Virus record (IMG/VR): IMGVR_UViG_3300033553_000007
Span: 1-41,908 of that record
Strand: one strand, 5' to 3'
Length of the DNA stretch: 41,908 nucleotides
DNA from: a virus
Shown: positions 1-7,869 of the stretch, piece after piece
How positions within the stretch are numbered: position 1 is the stretch's first letter
How the letters are laid out: every line of letters starts with the position of its first letter
Made by a program: the position numbers and the translations under genes
Notes under the pieces: generated by a model
Seen by the model: only the letters and a program-made list of their open reading frames with translations
Told to the model about the DNA's origin: nothing
Databases searched by the model: none

Positions 1-141
1 AGCTTCCGTTAATGGTGATTTTCAAACTGTCGGCAATTGTCTTCCAGTGCTTCGCGCCTTTGCGGTCGCCGTCTTTCTTGCACTTCGCCGCCATTGCCTT
101 AGCATGAATACGGGTGTTTACGATTTTTTCGTAAACAATCA
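1..141. repeat. Terminal direct repeat, left copy (assembly overlap)
   Basis: These 141 bases are identical to the last 141 bases of the window. The repeat lies inside the DNA polymerase gene, and reading across the joined ends keeps that gene in frame, which supports a circular or circularly permuted molecule. A length of 141 matches a common maximum assembly k-mer, so I read it as an assembly overlap and not a biological terminal repeat. Confidence 0.95.
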
Positions 142-1273
142 AAAACGCTTCGCCTAAGTGCGGCGGGCAAAGTCTTTGGTTTAGGATTGTTCGCGGGTAA
201 AACGATTCTACGTCGTTGTCTGCTAAAATTATTTCTTCGGTCGTGTAATGCGCTGTTTTCTTTTCGCTAGAATGAAGCCCGCCCATCCCTAACTTGTACG
301 TCGAACCGCCGATAGTTACTTTAAGCTTTTCAAGTTCTTTCGGCATAATGGGCGAACCCAAAGCGTCCAAATAGAACCGGGCACCTTGCACAACTTCCAA
401 CATTTCGCGAAGCTGCGGCGTCTGGTAAGAAATGAAGTCGGGCGTTTTATAAGCCAAGACAGTATCGCCCGCTAGTGTGGGCTTTCTTGGGTAATAGCCA
501 AGCACTTTTTGAAGTTCGCTATTAATCACGGCTTCGGCTACTTGGGCGTCTGATTTGCTGCGAAGGTCTACCCCGTATTCTTCCGACATTTCGGCCCGCA
601 ATTTTAATTCGGGCGCAAGTTCATTAAATAAAAGTTCGGTATTTTGAAGGTCATTGCAGCAATACGGACGCACTACCGCCGCGTCTTCTGCGGTTAAAAT
701 ATGATCTTCTGGAAATGGCAAGTCTTGCATTCGTTCGCAGTGCATACGCCCGGCGTAAAGCTTCAACGAACCTTGAAGCGGCGCAACTTCGATTAAATCA
801 ACATGATTGTATTGCCCGATTTTAATTCCATAGCGTTTGGCAAATGCGAACGGCGTTACCTTTTCGGTTCCGTGATTCGGCCCGCTTTTAATGATATAGT
901 CGGAAGCTTCTTTAAGCGTTTCGCAGCTTGCGCCAGTCATTGCAAGTTCAATAATTGGCAAATCATAGTTTCGGCTATTGAAGCCCACAATACAGAACCG
1001 CCAAAGCATCCAACGCAATTTAGTTTCGTTAAAGTTGAAGTCGGGCGACCTTTCAAACGCGATAAACTTTCCGTTGTCAAGGCATTTAAACGCGACGTAC
1101 CAAAAGTTTCTATACGTTTCAACGTCGAATATAAATACGCTTCCGGCTGGCAACGACATTAATTTTTCGTCTGTCATAAATTCGACAGGACGCAAAGCCA
1201 GCCCAATGCTTGCGGCCAGCTTATCAACGACGCGGCTTTTCTTGGCTACTATAAAGCCTTCTTCGTTTAACAT
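1..1273 (-). CDS. Family B DNA polymerase, N-terminal part (exonuclease domain and motif A)
   Basis: Replicative DNA polymerase with a 3'-5' proofreading domain. Joined across the window ends (1273 down to 1, then 41767 down to 40992) it is 682 residues. In this part I see Exo I (D50-V-E52), Exo II (N99 to D104, in FNSRNYD), Exo III (Y204xxxD208) and polymerase motif A (D354-V-E-S-F-Y-P). ATG at 1273 is chosen because AAGGGG lies 6 bases upstream; it overlaps the stop of the clamp-like gene, which ends 10 bases away. This is the last gene of the minus-strand replication block. At about 680 residues it is short for family B, without the protein-priming insertions I would expect in a phi29-type enzyme, though I did not align it. 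Family assignment is from the motifs. Confidence 0.9.
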   Translation of the reverse strand, partial: MLNEEGFIVAKKSRVVDKLAASIGLALRPVEFMTDEKLMSLPAGSVFIFDVETYRNFWYVAFKCLDNGKFIAFERSPDFNFNETKLRWMLWRFCIVGFNSRNYDLPIIELAMTGASCETLKEASDYIIKSGPNHGTEKVTPFAFAKRYGIKIGQYNHVDLIEVAPLQGSLKLYAGRMHCERMQDLPFPEDHILTAEDAAVVRPYCCNDLQNTELLFNELAPELKLRAEMSEEYGVDLRSKSDAQVAEAVINSELQKVLGYYPRKPTLAGDTVLAYKTPDFISYQTPQLREMLEVVQGARFYLDALGSPIMPKELEKLKVTIGGSTYKLGMGGLHSSEKKTAHYTTEEIILADNDVESFYPRTILNQRLCPPHLGEAFLIVYEKIVNTRIHAKAMAAKCKKDGDRKGAKHWKTIADSLKITINGS

Positions 1274-1283
1274 TCAACGCCCC

Positions 1284-2429
1284 TTAAACCGATATGTCGT
1301 CCGAATAATCTTCGTCGTTTCCATTCTGCGGAATTTCGGTGCCAAGGTCAAGACCCATAAGCGCGCCGCGTATGTTTTCGCCGAAGAATACGACTTTGTT
1401 TGCTTCCGGTACGAAGTGCGCTTTTTGCATTGCGTGTTCGACAGCTAAAAGCATTTTAACGCTAAAGCCCATTCGTTCGGGCAAGCCTTCGATTTTATAC
1501 GTCGAAGCTTCTTCTTTGTGCATCTTCGACAAAACCGCGCCGTCTTCGAAGAATACGTTTCCGTTCGGGCTGAAAGATTCAATTGCGCGAACGCCTTTAA
1601 AGAAGTCTTCGGGAATCGCCCAAGGGTTCAAGTTTTCGACTTCAAGGACGACGGAATAATTCGGGTAACGTTCGCCGTAAAGCTGCGTTTTAATAAACGC
1701 CCCGTTTTCGAAATAGAACGTCGCCGAAGACTGCGAAAAACCGAAGCCGGTTAGCGCCTGCGGTGCCTTCGATATGGCAACCGCTGCGGCCCTTGGAAGC
1801 ATCATGCCGGGCGGAAGGTCTATGCCGTGCCACGCTTCCAGCAAAGCCGCCCCGTTGGTCGCTACCGCGCTTCCAGCCTGCAACAAAACCGCCGCATAGG
1901 TGGCAACGGGTGCGCTTTCAGTCGCAAGCCCTAGAACAGCGGCTAAGGCCGTTTTAACCCGGTCGTCGATTGCCGCGCATTGCGGGTCGGGCGCAGTAAT
2001 CGGCACTTCGTCAAAAGATACACAAGGAACAAGCGCCCGGAACACGCCAGACGAAACGGCAAGCGTATTCGCCGAAAGCTGCGTAATTGAAAGTTCGTCG
2101 GAAGCTTTCGACAATGCGCCGATAAACTGCAACGTATTCGGGCACGCCTGCAAGTCTTCTTCGATTGGGTGCGCTATAGTCAACACGCCGTCGAACGCCG
2201 CCGCCCAATTGTGCGTAATGTGGGCAAATTGAACGCCGGTCGGCCCGGCCTTTTTCTGCGCCGCTGCAATGAACTTCAAAGCAACGATAAGCGACGCGGC
2301 GGGGTTTGCTTGCGCACCCTTCGGCGTCTTCGAAGCGGCTTGCCTGCGGGCGCGCGGTTTCTTCTTGGCCGGTTCCTTTTGGGGTTCGTCGGTTGGAAGC
2401 GGTATATTATTTTCGATTTGGGTCGTCAT
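1284..2429 (-). CDS. Sliding-clamp-like protein (DnaN-like, divergent)
   Basis: A 381-residue protein whose middle and C-terminal parts resemble bacterial beta clamps: a segment VATNGAALLEAWHGIDLPPG recalls the 'ATDGHRLA' region of DnaN, and KTQLYGERYPNYSVVL recalls the 'G.YPDY..V' region. The first 45 residues are rich in Lys, Arg, Pro and Ala and are probably disordered. It would encircle DNA and tether the polymerase encoded next to it (10 bases apart). Start ATG at 2429 has GGTGA 5 bases upstream. It lies 4 bases after the helicase stop, so these genes are probably co-transcribed. Similarity is weak and judged by eye; another DNA-binding fold is possible. Confidence 0.55.
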   Translation of the reverse strand: MTTQIENNIPLPTDEPQKEPAKKKPRARRQAASKTPKGAQANPAASLIVALKFIAAAQKKAGPTGVQFAHITHNWAAAFDGVLTIAHPIEEDLQACPNTLQFIGALSKASDELSITQLSANTLAVSSGVFRALVPCVSFDEVPITAPDPQCAAIDDRVKTALAAVLGLATESAPVATYAAVLLQAGSAVATNGAALLEAWHGIDLPPGMMLPRAAAVAISKAPQALTGFGFSQSSATFYFENGAFIKTQLYGERYPNYSVVLEVENLNPWAIPEDFFKGVRAIESFSPNGNVFFEDGAVLSKMHKEEASTYKIEGLPERMGFSVKMLLAVEHAMQKAHFVPEANKVVFFGENIRGALMGLDLGTEIPQNGNDEDYSDDISV

Positions 2430-2433
2430 AGTT

Positions 2434-4089
2434 TCACCATTCAGCGGAAAGAACTTCGGGGTATTTCTTGTTTACCCATACGCGAAGACGGGCGGGCGTG
2501 CGAAGTTCGGAAACACGCCGCAAGGCTTCGCAAGTTGTAGGCGGCGGGTCTTCGTTGTGCCGTTGTTTCCACCAGTCCCGCGACCGTTTCGCCGCAAAGC
2601 CCGGATGCTCTAACGTTACGAATTCGTTAAACATTTGAAAGCCGCAAAAGTAACTAACTTTAATCATTGGCGGTTTCGTTAACACGCCGTTAGCGTCGCG
2701 CTTTTCGTGTAAATTGTAAAGCACTTTTTGAACGTCGAAATATTCGACTATCGGTGCGTCGCTTCGTAGCGGTTCCAATATACCAGCGGTTGCAAATATT
2801 TTTGTTTCAAAGCTAAATTCTGACCCACAATTAATACACTGTCGGGCGGCTGCGTGATTGTATACGCCGCAAACTTCGCAAATACGAACCGGGGCGTCGC
2901 CGCCGCCTTTGCCGGGTTTGTTAGGAATGCGCGGGTCGTTTATTGGCCCAAGTCTACGAACGTTCCCGGCAAAGTCGCTATATAAGCAATTTAATTTGTT
3001 CGTTCCCGGCGAAGGTCGCGTGCCACGGCCCAACTTTTGAACGTGCTTGCCCGGCGAAAGCGTCGGGTTCAAGTCCGCTATGTAATCAATAGGCGGATGG
3101 TCAAAACCTGTTGTTAACTTTTGCCCGGAAACTATGCCGCGAAGTTCGCCCGCTTTATATGCCCGCAAGCGTTCGGTATTAACCTTCGCGGGTAATTTCG
3201 AATGAACCGGCAAAACTTCTAAGCCGTAACTTTGAATTACGCTTGCGACGTGTTCCGTATTATTAATACCTGTTGCAAAAATTAGCCAACAATTGCGGTC
3301 GTATGCAGTTTCCATCATTTCGCGAACCGCAGAAAAAACAATTTCGTCGGTATCTGCGGCGGCTTCTAACTGTTTGTTGTTGAATTCGCCAGCGGTAAGA
3401 CCTACCGAAGAAAGGTCTATTTCTGTTCGGGTTGGCTTCGCAATAAGTGGTGACAAGAAGCCTTCGGCGATAAGACGATTAAACGAATCAACGCCGGTTA
3501 TGTCGTAACAAATATCGGTAAAAATTCCGCCGTCGGTTATCATGCCTTGTTTCATTCGATACGCAGTTGCAGTAAAACCAATTACTTTTAAGTTCGGGTT
3601 AATCTTCAAAAGTTCGGCAATAATATATTGATACTGTGAATCTTCTTTAGGGCTTAACAAATGGCATTCGTCAATTAACAGCAAATCGCGCCAGCCGAAA
3701 TGCTGCAAATGCGTCGGGCGTCCGTCGTCTTCGCGCAAAGCCTTTTCGATAGCTGGCGCGACAGATTGAACCCCGCCGAATATGATTGGCATGATTACTT
3801 CGCGCGAATTTAAACCCGCCGAATAAACGCCAAGCGGCGCAGTCGGCCAAACCGACATAAGCTTTTCGGCGTTTTGTTCGATAAGTTCTTTAACGTGCGT
3901 AAGCATCATAATTCGCTGATTCGGCCAAAGACCAAAAACCCGCCGAATAAAGTTGGCAATAACTACCGACTTTCCGGTTCCCGTCGGCATAGCGACGACC
4001 GGGTTTCCGACTTGGCCGCGTTGGAAATAGTCGAATATATGGTATTCGGCTTCGTCCTGATACCAACGCGGAACGTAAATGCTAGACAT
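2434..4089 (-). CDS. SF2 DEAD/DEAH-family helicase with zinc finger
   Basis: ATP-dependent DNA/RNA helicase of superfamily 2, 551 residues from the ATG at 4089. Motifs in order: Walker A MPTGTGKS (34-41), DECH box in LLIDECHLL, motif III-like GFTATAYR, and motif VI in QKLGRGTRPSPG. After the second RecA lobe there is a CxxC...CxxC zinc knuckle (CEVCG and CINCG). It resembles RecG/Rad25-like phage helicases used in replication or recombination. An in-frame TTG at 4098 is an alternative start, but ATG at 4089 is preferred; it overlaps the end of the upstream nuclease gene by 8 bases, suggesting translational coupling. The nuclease-helicase adjacency recalls RecB/Cas4-type processing pairs (inference). 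Confidence 0.9.
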   Translation of the reverse strand: MSSIYVPRWYQDEAEYHIFDYFQRGQVGNPVVAMPTGTGKSVVIANFIRRVFGLWPNQRIMMLTHVKELIEQNAEKLMSVWPTAPLGVYSAGLNSREVIMPIIFGGVQSVAPAIEKALREDDGRPTHLQHFGWRDLLLIDECHLLSPKEDSQYQYIIAELLKINPNLKVIGFTATAYRMKQGMITDGGIFTDICYDITGVDSFNRLIAEGFLSPLIAKPTRTEIDLSSVGLTAGEFNNKQLEAAADTDEIVFSAVREMMETAYDRNCWLIFATGINNTEHVASVIQSYGLEVLPVHSKLPAKVNTERLRAYKAGELRGIVSGQKLTTGFDHPPIDYIADLNPTLSPGKHVQKLGRGTRPSPGTNKLNCLYSDFAGNVRRLGPINDPRIPNKPGKGGGDAPVRICEVCGVYNHAAARQCINCGSEFSFETKIFATAGILEPLRSDAPIVEYFDVQKVLYNLHEKRDANGVLTKPPMIKVSYFCGFQMFNEFVTLEHPGFAAKRSRDWWKQRHNEDPPPTTCEALRRVSELRTPARLRVWVNKKYPEVLSAEW

Positions 4090-5179
4090 TTTTTGCAATC
4101 GCCGTAATTGATTCGTAAGACGGGCAAGCCTGCGGTATAAAGTCTTTCGGAATTACGCCGTTGTGAACGTCGCAAAACCATTCGGCGTTTTCTACCGGGT
4201 GCGCGTGTTTGCAGCTTCGGCAATTGCGTTCGGGGATTGCGCCCTTGTGGCAAATGTCTTTCATTGCGCAATAACCGCACTTATAAAACGTCGGATTATC
4301 CGAAATACGCGGCGGCGCTTCTTGCGAACAAATAATTCGTTCGGCCTTCGCTATCATTTGTTCGCCTAACTTATGGTCAAGCTTTGCGACTTCAACATGC
4401 AACGAATCGTCGTTTTTATTAATGTTCAAATAAACAACGTATTTAAAATCGTACTTCTTGCCATACGTTGAAACTTGCGCGAAATGCTCGGGCTTGGCTA
4501 CCGGCATTCCGCTTTCGCCTAGCTTGTTAAAGCCTGCGCCGGTTCCGTTGGTTTTAAATTCCAGCAAGACGGGTTCGACTATGCCGTAGCGTTCCGGCAA
4601 AATTGCGATACCGTCAAGCGACCCGCCGAAGTGCCCCATAACGTCGGAAATTCGATATTGCGGGAACGACAGGCCGTCGGCCTTAGCGCGGGCAACGTGG
4701 GCACGAAATAAAGGATCGTCGTTGGTAATGAACCGACAGCCCAACGGCAATTCTTCGCCCGGCTTCAATAGTCCGTAACTGTTCGCTTCGTCTTGATAAA
4801 AGAAACCTTCGTAGTTTTCGAACCAGATTTTAAAGCCGATACCTTCCAGCCATTCTATAAAGCGGTCTTCTTCACGGTGCCCACGATTAAACAAGCGTTG
4901 TTGCCGCCCGGTGTGCTTTTCGTGCAAGCACCAGCGGAAGACGTACCACAAGAAGCGCGAACAGTCGCGACCGATTAACGACGCGCCAAGGTGCGAACGG
5001 TGCCCGTCGTCGTAAGTCGTCGCGCAATATTCGTCTATATCTTCAAGAACGCGTTTCGACAGCGCAGCGGCTACGCCTGGCGAACTAAGTTCGACGCTTT
5101 GTTTTCCTGCGTCTTGCTTCGTCGCTGTTTCGCTTATCAATTGCGCTTGCGCGTTCGTTTCTTCTTTCTTGCTTGGCAT
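4082..5179 (-). CDS. Cas4/RecB-like PD-(D/E)XK nuclease with probable Fe-S cluster
   Basis: A 365-residue nuclease. The catalytic core shows D189 in GGSLDG and E207-F-K209 in LLEFKT, the PD-(D/E)XK pattern; H101 sits in RGHREED. C73 near the N-terminus, together with C301, C304 and C310 (CGYCxxxxxC), matches the four-cysteine iron-sulfur 'staple' of Cas4 and AddB. Further Cys at 320, 323 and 336 could form a second metal site. Likely role: exonuclease in phage recombination or DNA processing, working with the downstream helicase and the Sak4-like ATPase. Start ATG 5179 follows AAGGTGA at good spacing even though the first 32 codons overlap the upstream gene in another frame. Confidence 0.85.
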   Translation of the reverse strand: MPSKKEETNAQAQLISETATKQDAGKQSVELSSPGVAAALSKRVLEDIDEYCATTYDDGHRSHLGASLIGRDCSRFLWYVFRWCLHEKHTGRQQRLFNRGHREEDRFIEWLEGIGFKIWFENYEGFFYQDEANSYGLLKPGEELPLGCRFITNDDPLFRAHVARAKADGLSFPQYRISDVMGHFGGSLDGIAILPERYGIVEPVLLEFKTNGTGAGFNKLGESGMPVAKPEHFAQVSTYGKKYDFKYVVYLNINKNDDSLHVEVAKLDHKLGEQMIAKAERIICSQEAPPRISDNPTFYKCGYCAMKDICHKGAIPERNCRSCKHAHPVENAEWFCDVHNGVIPKDFIPQACPSYESITAIAKNV

Positions 5180-5612
5180 CGTTCTTCACCTTACGCTTTA
5201 ACAGCGCGTTGTAATTGCTTGCTAAGTAATCCGCCGAAAGTGTCGCAACGTCTTTAAGTTGGTCTTTCGACAGCCACGAAATATGGCATTGGCTTTCGTC
5301 TATTCCAAGTTCGGACGCAAGCCAGTTATAAGCTTTGCGCCTTGACATTAAACCGCTTTGCCAAAGCCTGTCGAACTCGTTATGGGCTTTCGTTCTAAGT
5401 CGCCGTGTCGAACGGTCGGCCATTCGGCCAAGCGGAATAAAGGTGCCCGGATGGCAACCGACAGCCGCTTTACAATCGTTGCAGTAAAAAACATGCGGCC
5501 AATCGCCGTAAGTTCGCCCGTATATCTTGTCGTTCGTCGTTAATTCTATGTTGAACGAACAACAAGTGTCACATTGTTCCGGGGTAGGCAATGCGTCTTT
5601 TATCTTCGACAT
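5085..5612 (-). CDS. DUF3268-type zinc-finger protein
   Basis: A 175-residue basic protein. The N-terminal half has CDTCC and CNDC, two metal-binding Cys pairs about 30 residues apart, followed by VGCHPGTFIPLG and an R..AH..FD.LW stretch, a pattern I associate with the phage DUF3268 family. The C-terminal 40 residues are very rich in Arg and Lys, suggesting nucleic acid binding. Function is unknown; its place between the probable SSB and the nuclease implies a role in replication or recombination. It starts just after a terminator, with GGGGAA 9 bases before the ATG. The last 95 bases overlap the next gene in a different frame, unusually long for this genome. Confidence 0.75.
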   Translation of the reverse strand: MSKIKDALPTPEQCDTCCSFNIELTTNDKIYGRTYGDWPHVFYCNDCKAAVGCHPGTFIPLGRMADRSTRRLRTKAHNEFDRLWQSGLMSRRKAYNWLASELGIDESQCHISWLSKDQLKDVATLSADYLASNYNALLKRKVKNDAKQERRNERASAIDKRNSDEARRRKTKRRT

Positions 5613-5632
5613 AGAATGCGATTCCCCATAAT

Positions 5633-5664
5633 AAAAAGCCGGGGCCGGTTAAAGCCCCGGCTAA
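5633..5664 (-). terminator. Rho-independent terminator inside the replication block
   Basis: On the minus strand a 9-bp GC-rich perfect stem (5654-5662 pairing with 5637-5645), an 8-base loop, then a run of T (complement of 5633-5637). It lies after the probable SSB gene and before the zinc-finger gene. It should reduce transcription of the nuclease, helicase, clamp and polymerase genes relative to SSB and the ATPase. Confidence 0.85.
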
Positions 5665-5685
5665 TTTGCCGTTGTTGCTTACGAC

Positions 5686-6450
5686 TTAACGTGCGCCCCA
5701 AGGTGCCGCGCCGCCCGGTGCCGCTTGACCGCCGCCGTTTGGTTGCTGTTGCCAGCCGCCGCCATTGTTGGCCGGGGCTTGGTTCTGCGCTGGCTGTTCC
5801 TGCGCCGGTTGCTGGTTTTGCGCTGGCTGTTGCTGCGCTGGCTGTTGGTTCTGTGCCGGTTGCTGCTGACCGCCCCAAGCTGCGCCGCCTTGTGCTGGCT
5901 GTTCCTGCGCCGGTTGCTGGTTTTGGGCTGGCTGTTGACCCCAAGCCCCGCCCTGCGCCGGTTGACCGCCGAAAGCGTCGTTGCCCTGCGGCTGTTGCTG
6001 CGCTGGCTGTTGCTGCGGTTGTGCTGCGGCTTGGCCTGCGCCAGCTTTGCCCGGTTCGTTGCCGTTAACGTCGAACACCTTTTTAACTTCGGTGTATTGG
6101 GCGTCGTTTTTCTGCGGCCCAACTTCGATAATAAACGGGATATTGTGCAACTGCGACGAATCCGCTACTTGGAACACGCCGACAACGTGACAAACTGCGG
6201 AAAGTTGACGGTGCGCGATTTCGACGGTCTGTTGGCTTGAATGGTACAGGTTCAAGCGGTAAGCGCCGGTTGTGCCTTGCTGCGGGCCGTCAATGATTTT
6301 CAAATTAAGTTGAAGGTATCCGCCGTCGTTGTTTTTGTTCGATTTCACTTCCGAAGAAGCAATTACGACCGGGTGCCGACCAATCGGTAAACTTCCCGCG
6401 CCTTGGCTTGGGTCGAACTGTTGTGCGTTGAACGCCTGAATCAATTGCAT
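5686..6450 (-). CDS. DUF669-type protein, probable single-stranded DNA-binding protein
   Basis: 254 residues. The first about 130 form a compact domain (MQLIQAFNAQQFDPSQGAG..., GGYLQLNLKIIDGPQQG, NLYHSS...A..QLSAVC.VVG) matching what I know of DUF669 proteins, which lie beside recombinases in many phages and are thought to bind ssDNA. The rest is a disordered tail of about 120 residues built from PAQNQQ/PAQEQ repeats, ending in GAAPWGAR. It lacks the acidic tip of bacterial SSB. Start ATG 6450 follows AAGGTGA. It sits directly downstream of the Sak4-like ATPase, the usual partner. Confidence 0.75.
   Translation of the reverse strand: MQLIQAFNAQQFDPSQGAGSLPIGRHPVVIASSEVKSNKNNDGGYLQLNLKIIDGPQQGTTGAYRLNLYHSSQQTVEIAHRQLSAVCHVVGVFQVADSSQLHNIPFIIEVGPQKNDAQYTEVKKVFDVNGNEPGKAGAGQAAAQPQQQPAQQQPQGNDAFGGQPAQGGAWGQQPAQNQQPAQEQPAQGGAAWGGQQQPAQNQQPAQQQPAQNQQPAQEQPAQNQAPANNGGGWQQQPNGGGQAAPGGAAPWGAR
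5789..5937. repeat. Direct repeat in the coding sequence of the SSB-like tail
   Basis: A 32-bp perfect direct repeat (5789-5820 and 5894-5925, 105 bases apart) extends to 43 bp with one mismatch. It lies within a longer run of degenerate PAQ-coding units from about 5750 to 6020. The repeat suggests growth by slippage or unequal recombination and may vary in copy number among relatives. Confidence 0.85.
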
Positions 6451-6506
6451 GATTTCACCTTTTCGAAAAGTCCTTGCCGTTTGTTACGGTCGGCAAAGTA
6501 AACCGT

Positions 6507-7223
6507 TTATTGCATTGCCTTTGCAAAAAGCGCCGACAAATCGGGCGGTTCAAGTTCGCCCAAGTTCCCCAAGCGGTCGCGCGCGAATACTTCGGGAATT
6601 TCTTTAGTACGCAATGCGCGAACCGGCTTCGGTTGGCCGGGCATAACTACTTCGCCCAAGTGCATTACGTTATCGAATAAATGCGGAACCTTTACGTTTA
6701 AATCTTTGCCCGGAAAAAACGGGCGCTTTTGCATAATAGGTTCGTAAATAATTTCGCCGCCCTGCAAGATTGTTTGGCGTCCGTTTTCGACTATGGCTTG
6801 CTTTGCAACCATTGCGATATGTTTTTGCGGCATGTAATAAAGGTCGTTGCAAATCTTCATTACGCGTTCGGACATATTACCGTAAGCTTTCATACCGTGC
6901 TTAACTTTCGCCAGTTCGTCGGCCAAGATAAGTTCGGCAATATTCGAAACACTGTCAATACAAAGCGTATCGAAGTTCGTTGCTTCGCGGGACTTCATAA
7001 ACCATTCGAAGAATTCTACGATAAGCGCAGGCGAATAGGCTTCCCAAGCTGGAATCGTCGAACCGCGCATAGACAGCATACCGGGTTCGGTCACAAGCAA
7101 AACCGGGCGCGGTGCGGTATTCATTAGCGGGGTTTTGCCGGAACCCGGCCCGCCGAAAATGGTTGCCTTTACGCCGTAGCGTCGGGCCAATTGCGAAGCC
7201 GGTTTTAATTGCGACATTTGCAT
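6507..7223 (-). CDS. Sak4-like RecA-fold ATPase (single-strand annealing / recombination)
   Basis: 238 residues with Walker A GGPGSGKT (24-31) near the N-terminus, a Walker B-like strand in FDTLCIDSVSNIAEL, and a KHIAMVAKQ strand. This is the layout of phage AAA_24/Sak4 ATPases, which promote strand annealing with a partner SSB. The DUF669-type gene 56 bases downstream fits that partnership. Start ATG 7223 is preferred over ATG 7217 because AAAGGTGA lies 6-7 bases upstream. It may act in recombination-dependent replication (inference). Confidence 0.8.
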   Translation of the reverse strand: MQMSQLKPASQLARRYGVKATIFGGPGSGKTPLMNTAPRPVLLVTEPGMLSMRGSTIPAWEAYSPALIVEFFEWFMKSREATNFDTLCIDSVSNIAELILADELAKVKHGMKAYGNMSERVMKICNDLYYMPQKHIAMVAKQAIVENGRQTILQGGEIIYEPIMQKRPFFPGKDLNVKVPHLFDNVMHLGEVVMPGQPKPVRALRTKEIPEVFARDRLGNLGELEPPDLSALFAKAMQ

Positions 7224-7245
7224 AACTGTTCACCTTTTGAAAGTA

Positions 7246-7274
7246 CGCCCCGGCCTAGTGTGGGCACCGGGGCG
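7246..7274 (-). other. GC-rich intercistronic hairpin
   Basis: An 8-bp perfect stem (7246-7253 with 7267-7274) and 13-base loop between two minus-strand genes. No T run follows, so it is more likely an RNA processing or stability element, or a weak attenuator, than a full terminator. Confidence 0.45.
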
Positions 7275-7280
7275 CGTTGG

Positions 7281-7790
7281 TTACTTCTTGGCTTTCGGTT
7301 CGACGATTTCAAGCGTCGGCGTACCTTCGGACGTAATAACAACGTCGTCGATAATTTTACGGTACTTGTCCGAAAGCTGTTTGTATTCGGTAAGCGAAAG
7401 CGAAGGTTTCCAGTCTACCAGACGTTCGGCTATAAGTTCGCCCGCTTCGCCGTCTTTTTCAATCTTCGACAAAGCCTTTTCAATTCGCGCTTTGTCTACG
7501 CGGCCCGCGTCATTCTTAACGAAGCCGTAATTAACCGGAACTTTCATCTTCGATTTATAGCCGTTGCCAAGTTCGACGTTTTCAGTCGAACCGGATTTGG
7601 CCGGGTCGTGCATGAACATTACGGAGTTCTTGCGGGCCACCAATTCGGCTTCTTTGGCAAATTCAAGGGCAACTTTCGCCGCTTGCCATTCTACCAACAA
7701 ACGGTCGCGTTCTGCAACGTAGTCGGCTTCGGAAAAATTGCGAACTTCGCCGGTATCGGGGTTAGTTACTTGGATAGTTAGCGGGGTCAT
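7281..7790 (-). CDS. Conserved phage protein of unknown function, replication block
   Basis: 169 residues, soluble, mixed alpha/beta composition, no transmembrane segment and no motif I can name. The middle has alternating charged stretches (KNDAGRVDKARIEKALSKIEKDG) and the C-terminus predicts helix then strand. The pattern 'VNYGFVKN' and position next to a Sak4-like ATPase and DUF669 protein recall small unknown proteins in many phage recombination modules. It is the first gene after the promoter at 7841-7869; AAAGGTG precedes the ATG. Confidence 0.75.
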   Translation of the reverse strand: MTPLTIQVTNPDTGEVRNFSEADYVAERDRLLVEWQAAKVALEFAKEAELVARKNSVMFMHDPAKSGSTENVELGNGYKSKMKVPVNYGFVKNDAGRVDKARIEKALSKIEKDGEAGELIAERLVDWKPSLSLTEYKQLSDKYRKIIDDVVITSEGTPTLEIVEPKAKK

Positions 7791-7840
7791 TTCTGCACCT
7801 TTCTTTGTTAGGCCGTCGCGTTGTGCGCCGGTATGTACGA

Positions 7841-7869
7841 ACTATACGACGGGCCTTCGTTGGTGTCAA
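7841..7869 (-). promoter_or_regulatory. Sigma70-type promoter for the replication block
   Basis: On the minus strand TTGACA (7869-7864), a 17-base spacer, then TATAGT (7846-7841): six and five matches to consensus. The -35 box contains the TGA stop of the MazG-like gene. It should drive the unknown protein, ATPase and SSB genes. Confidence 0.85.

Noticed and set aside
5679-6240. Long open frames on both strands opposite and beside the SSB-like gene
   Set aside because: They arise from the low-complexity Q/P/A repeats; no ribosome binding sites, and the products are Arg- or Leu-rich without sense.
6455-6505. TTGCCG/CGGCAA inverted repeat between the ATPase and SSB-like genes as a terminator
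   Set aside because: Six-base stem with no T run; too weak to claim.
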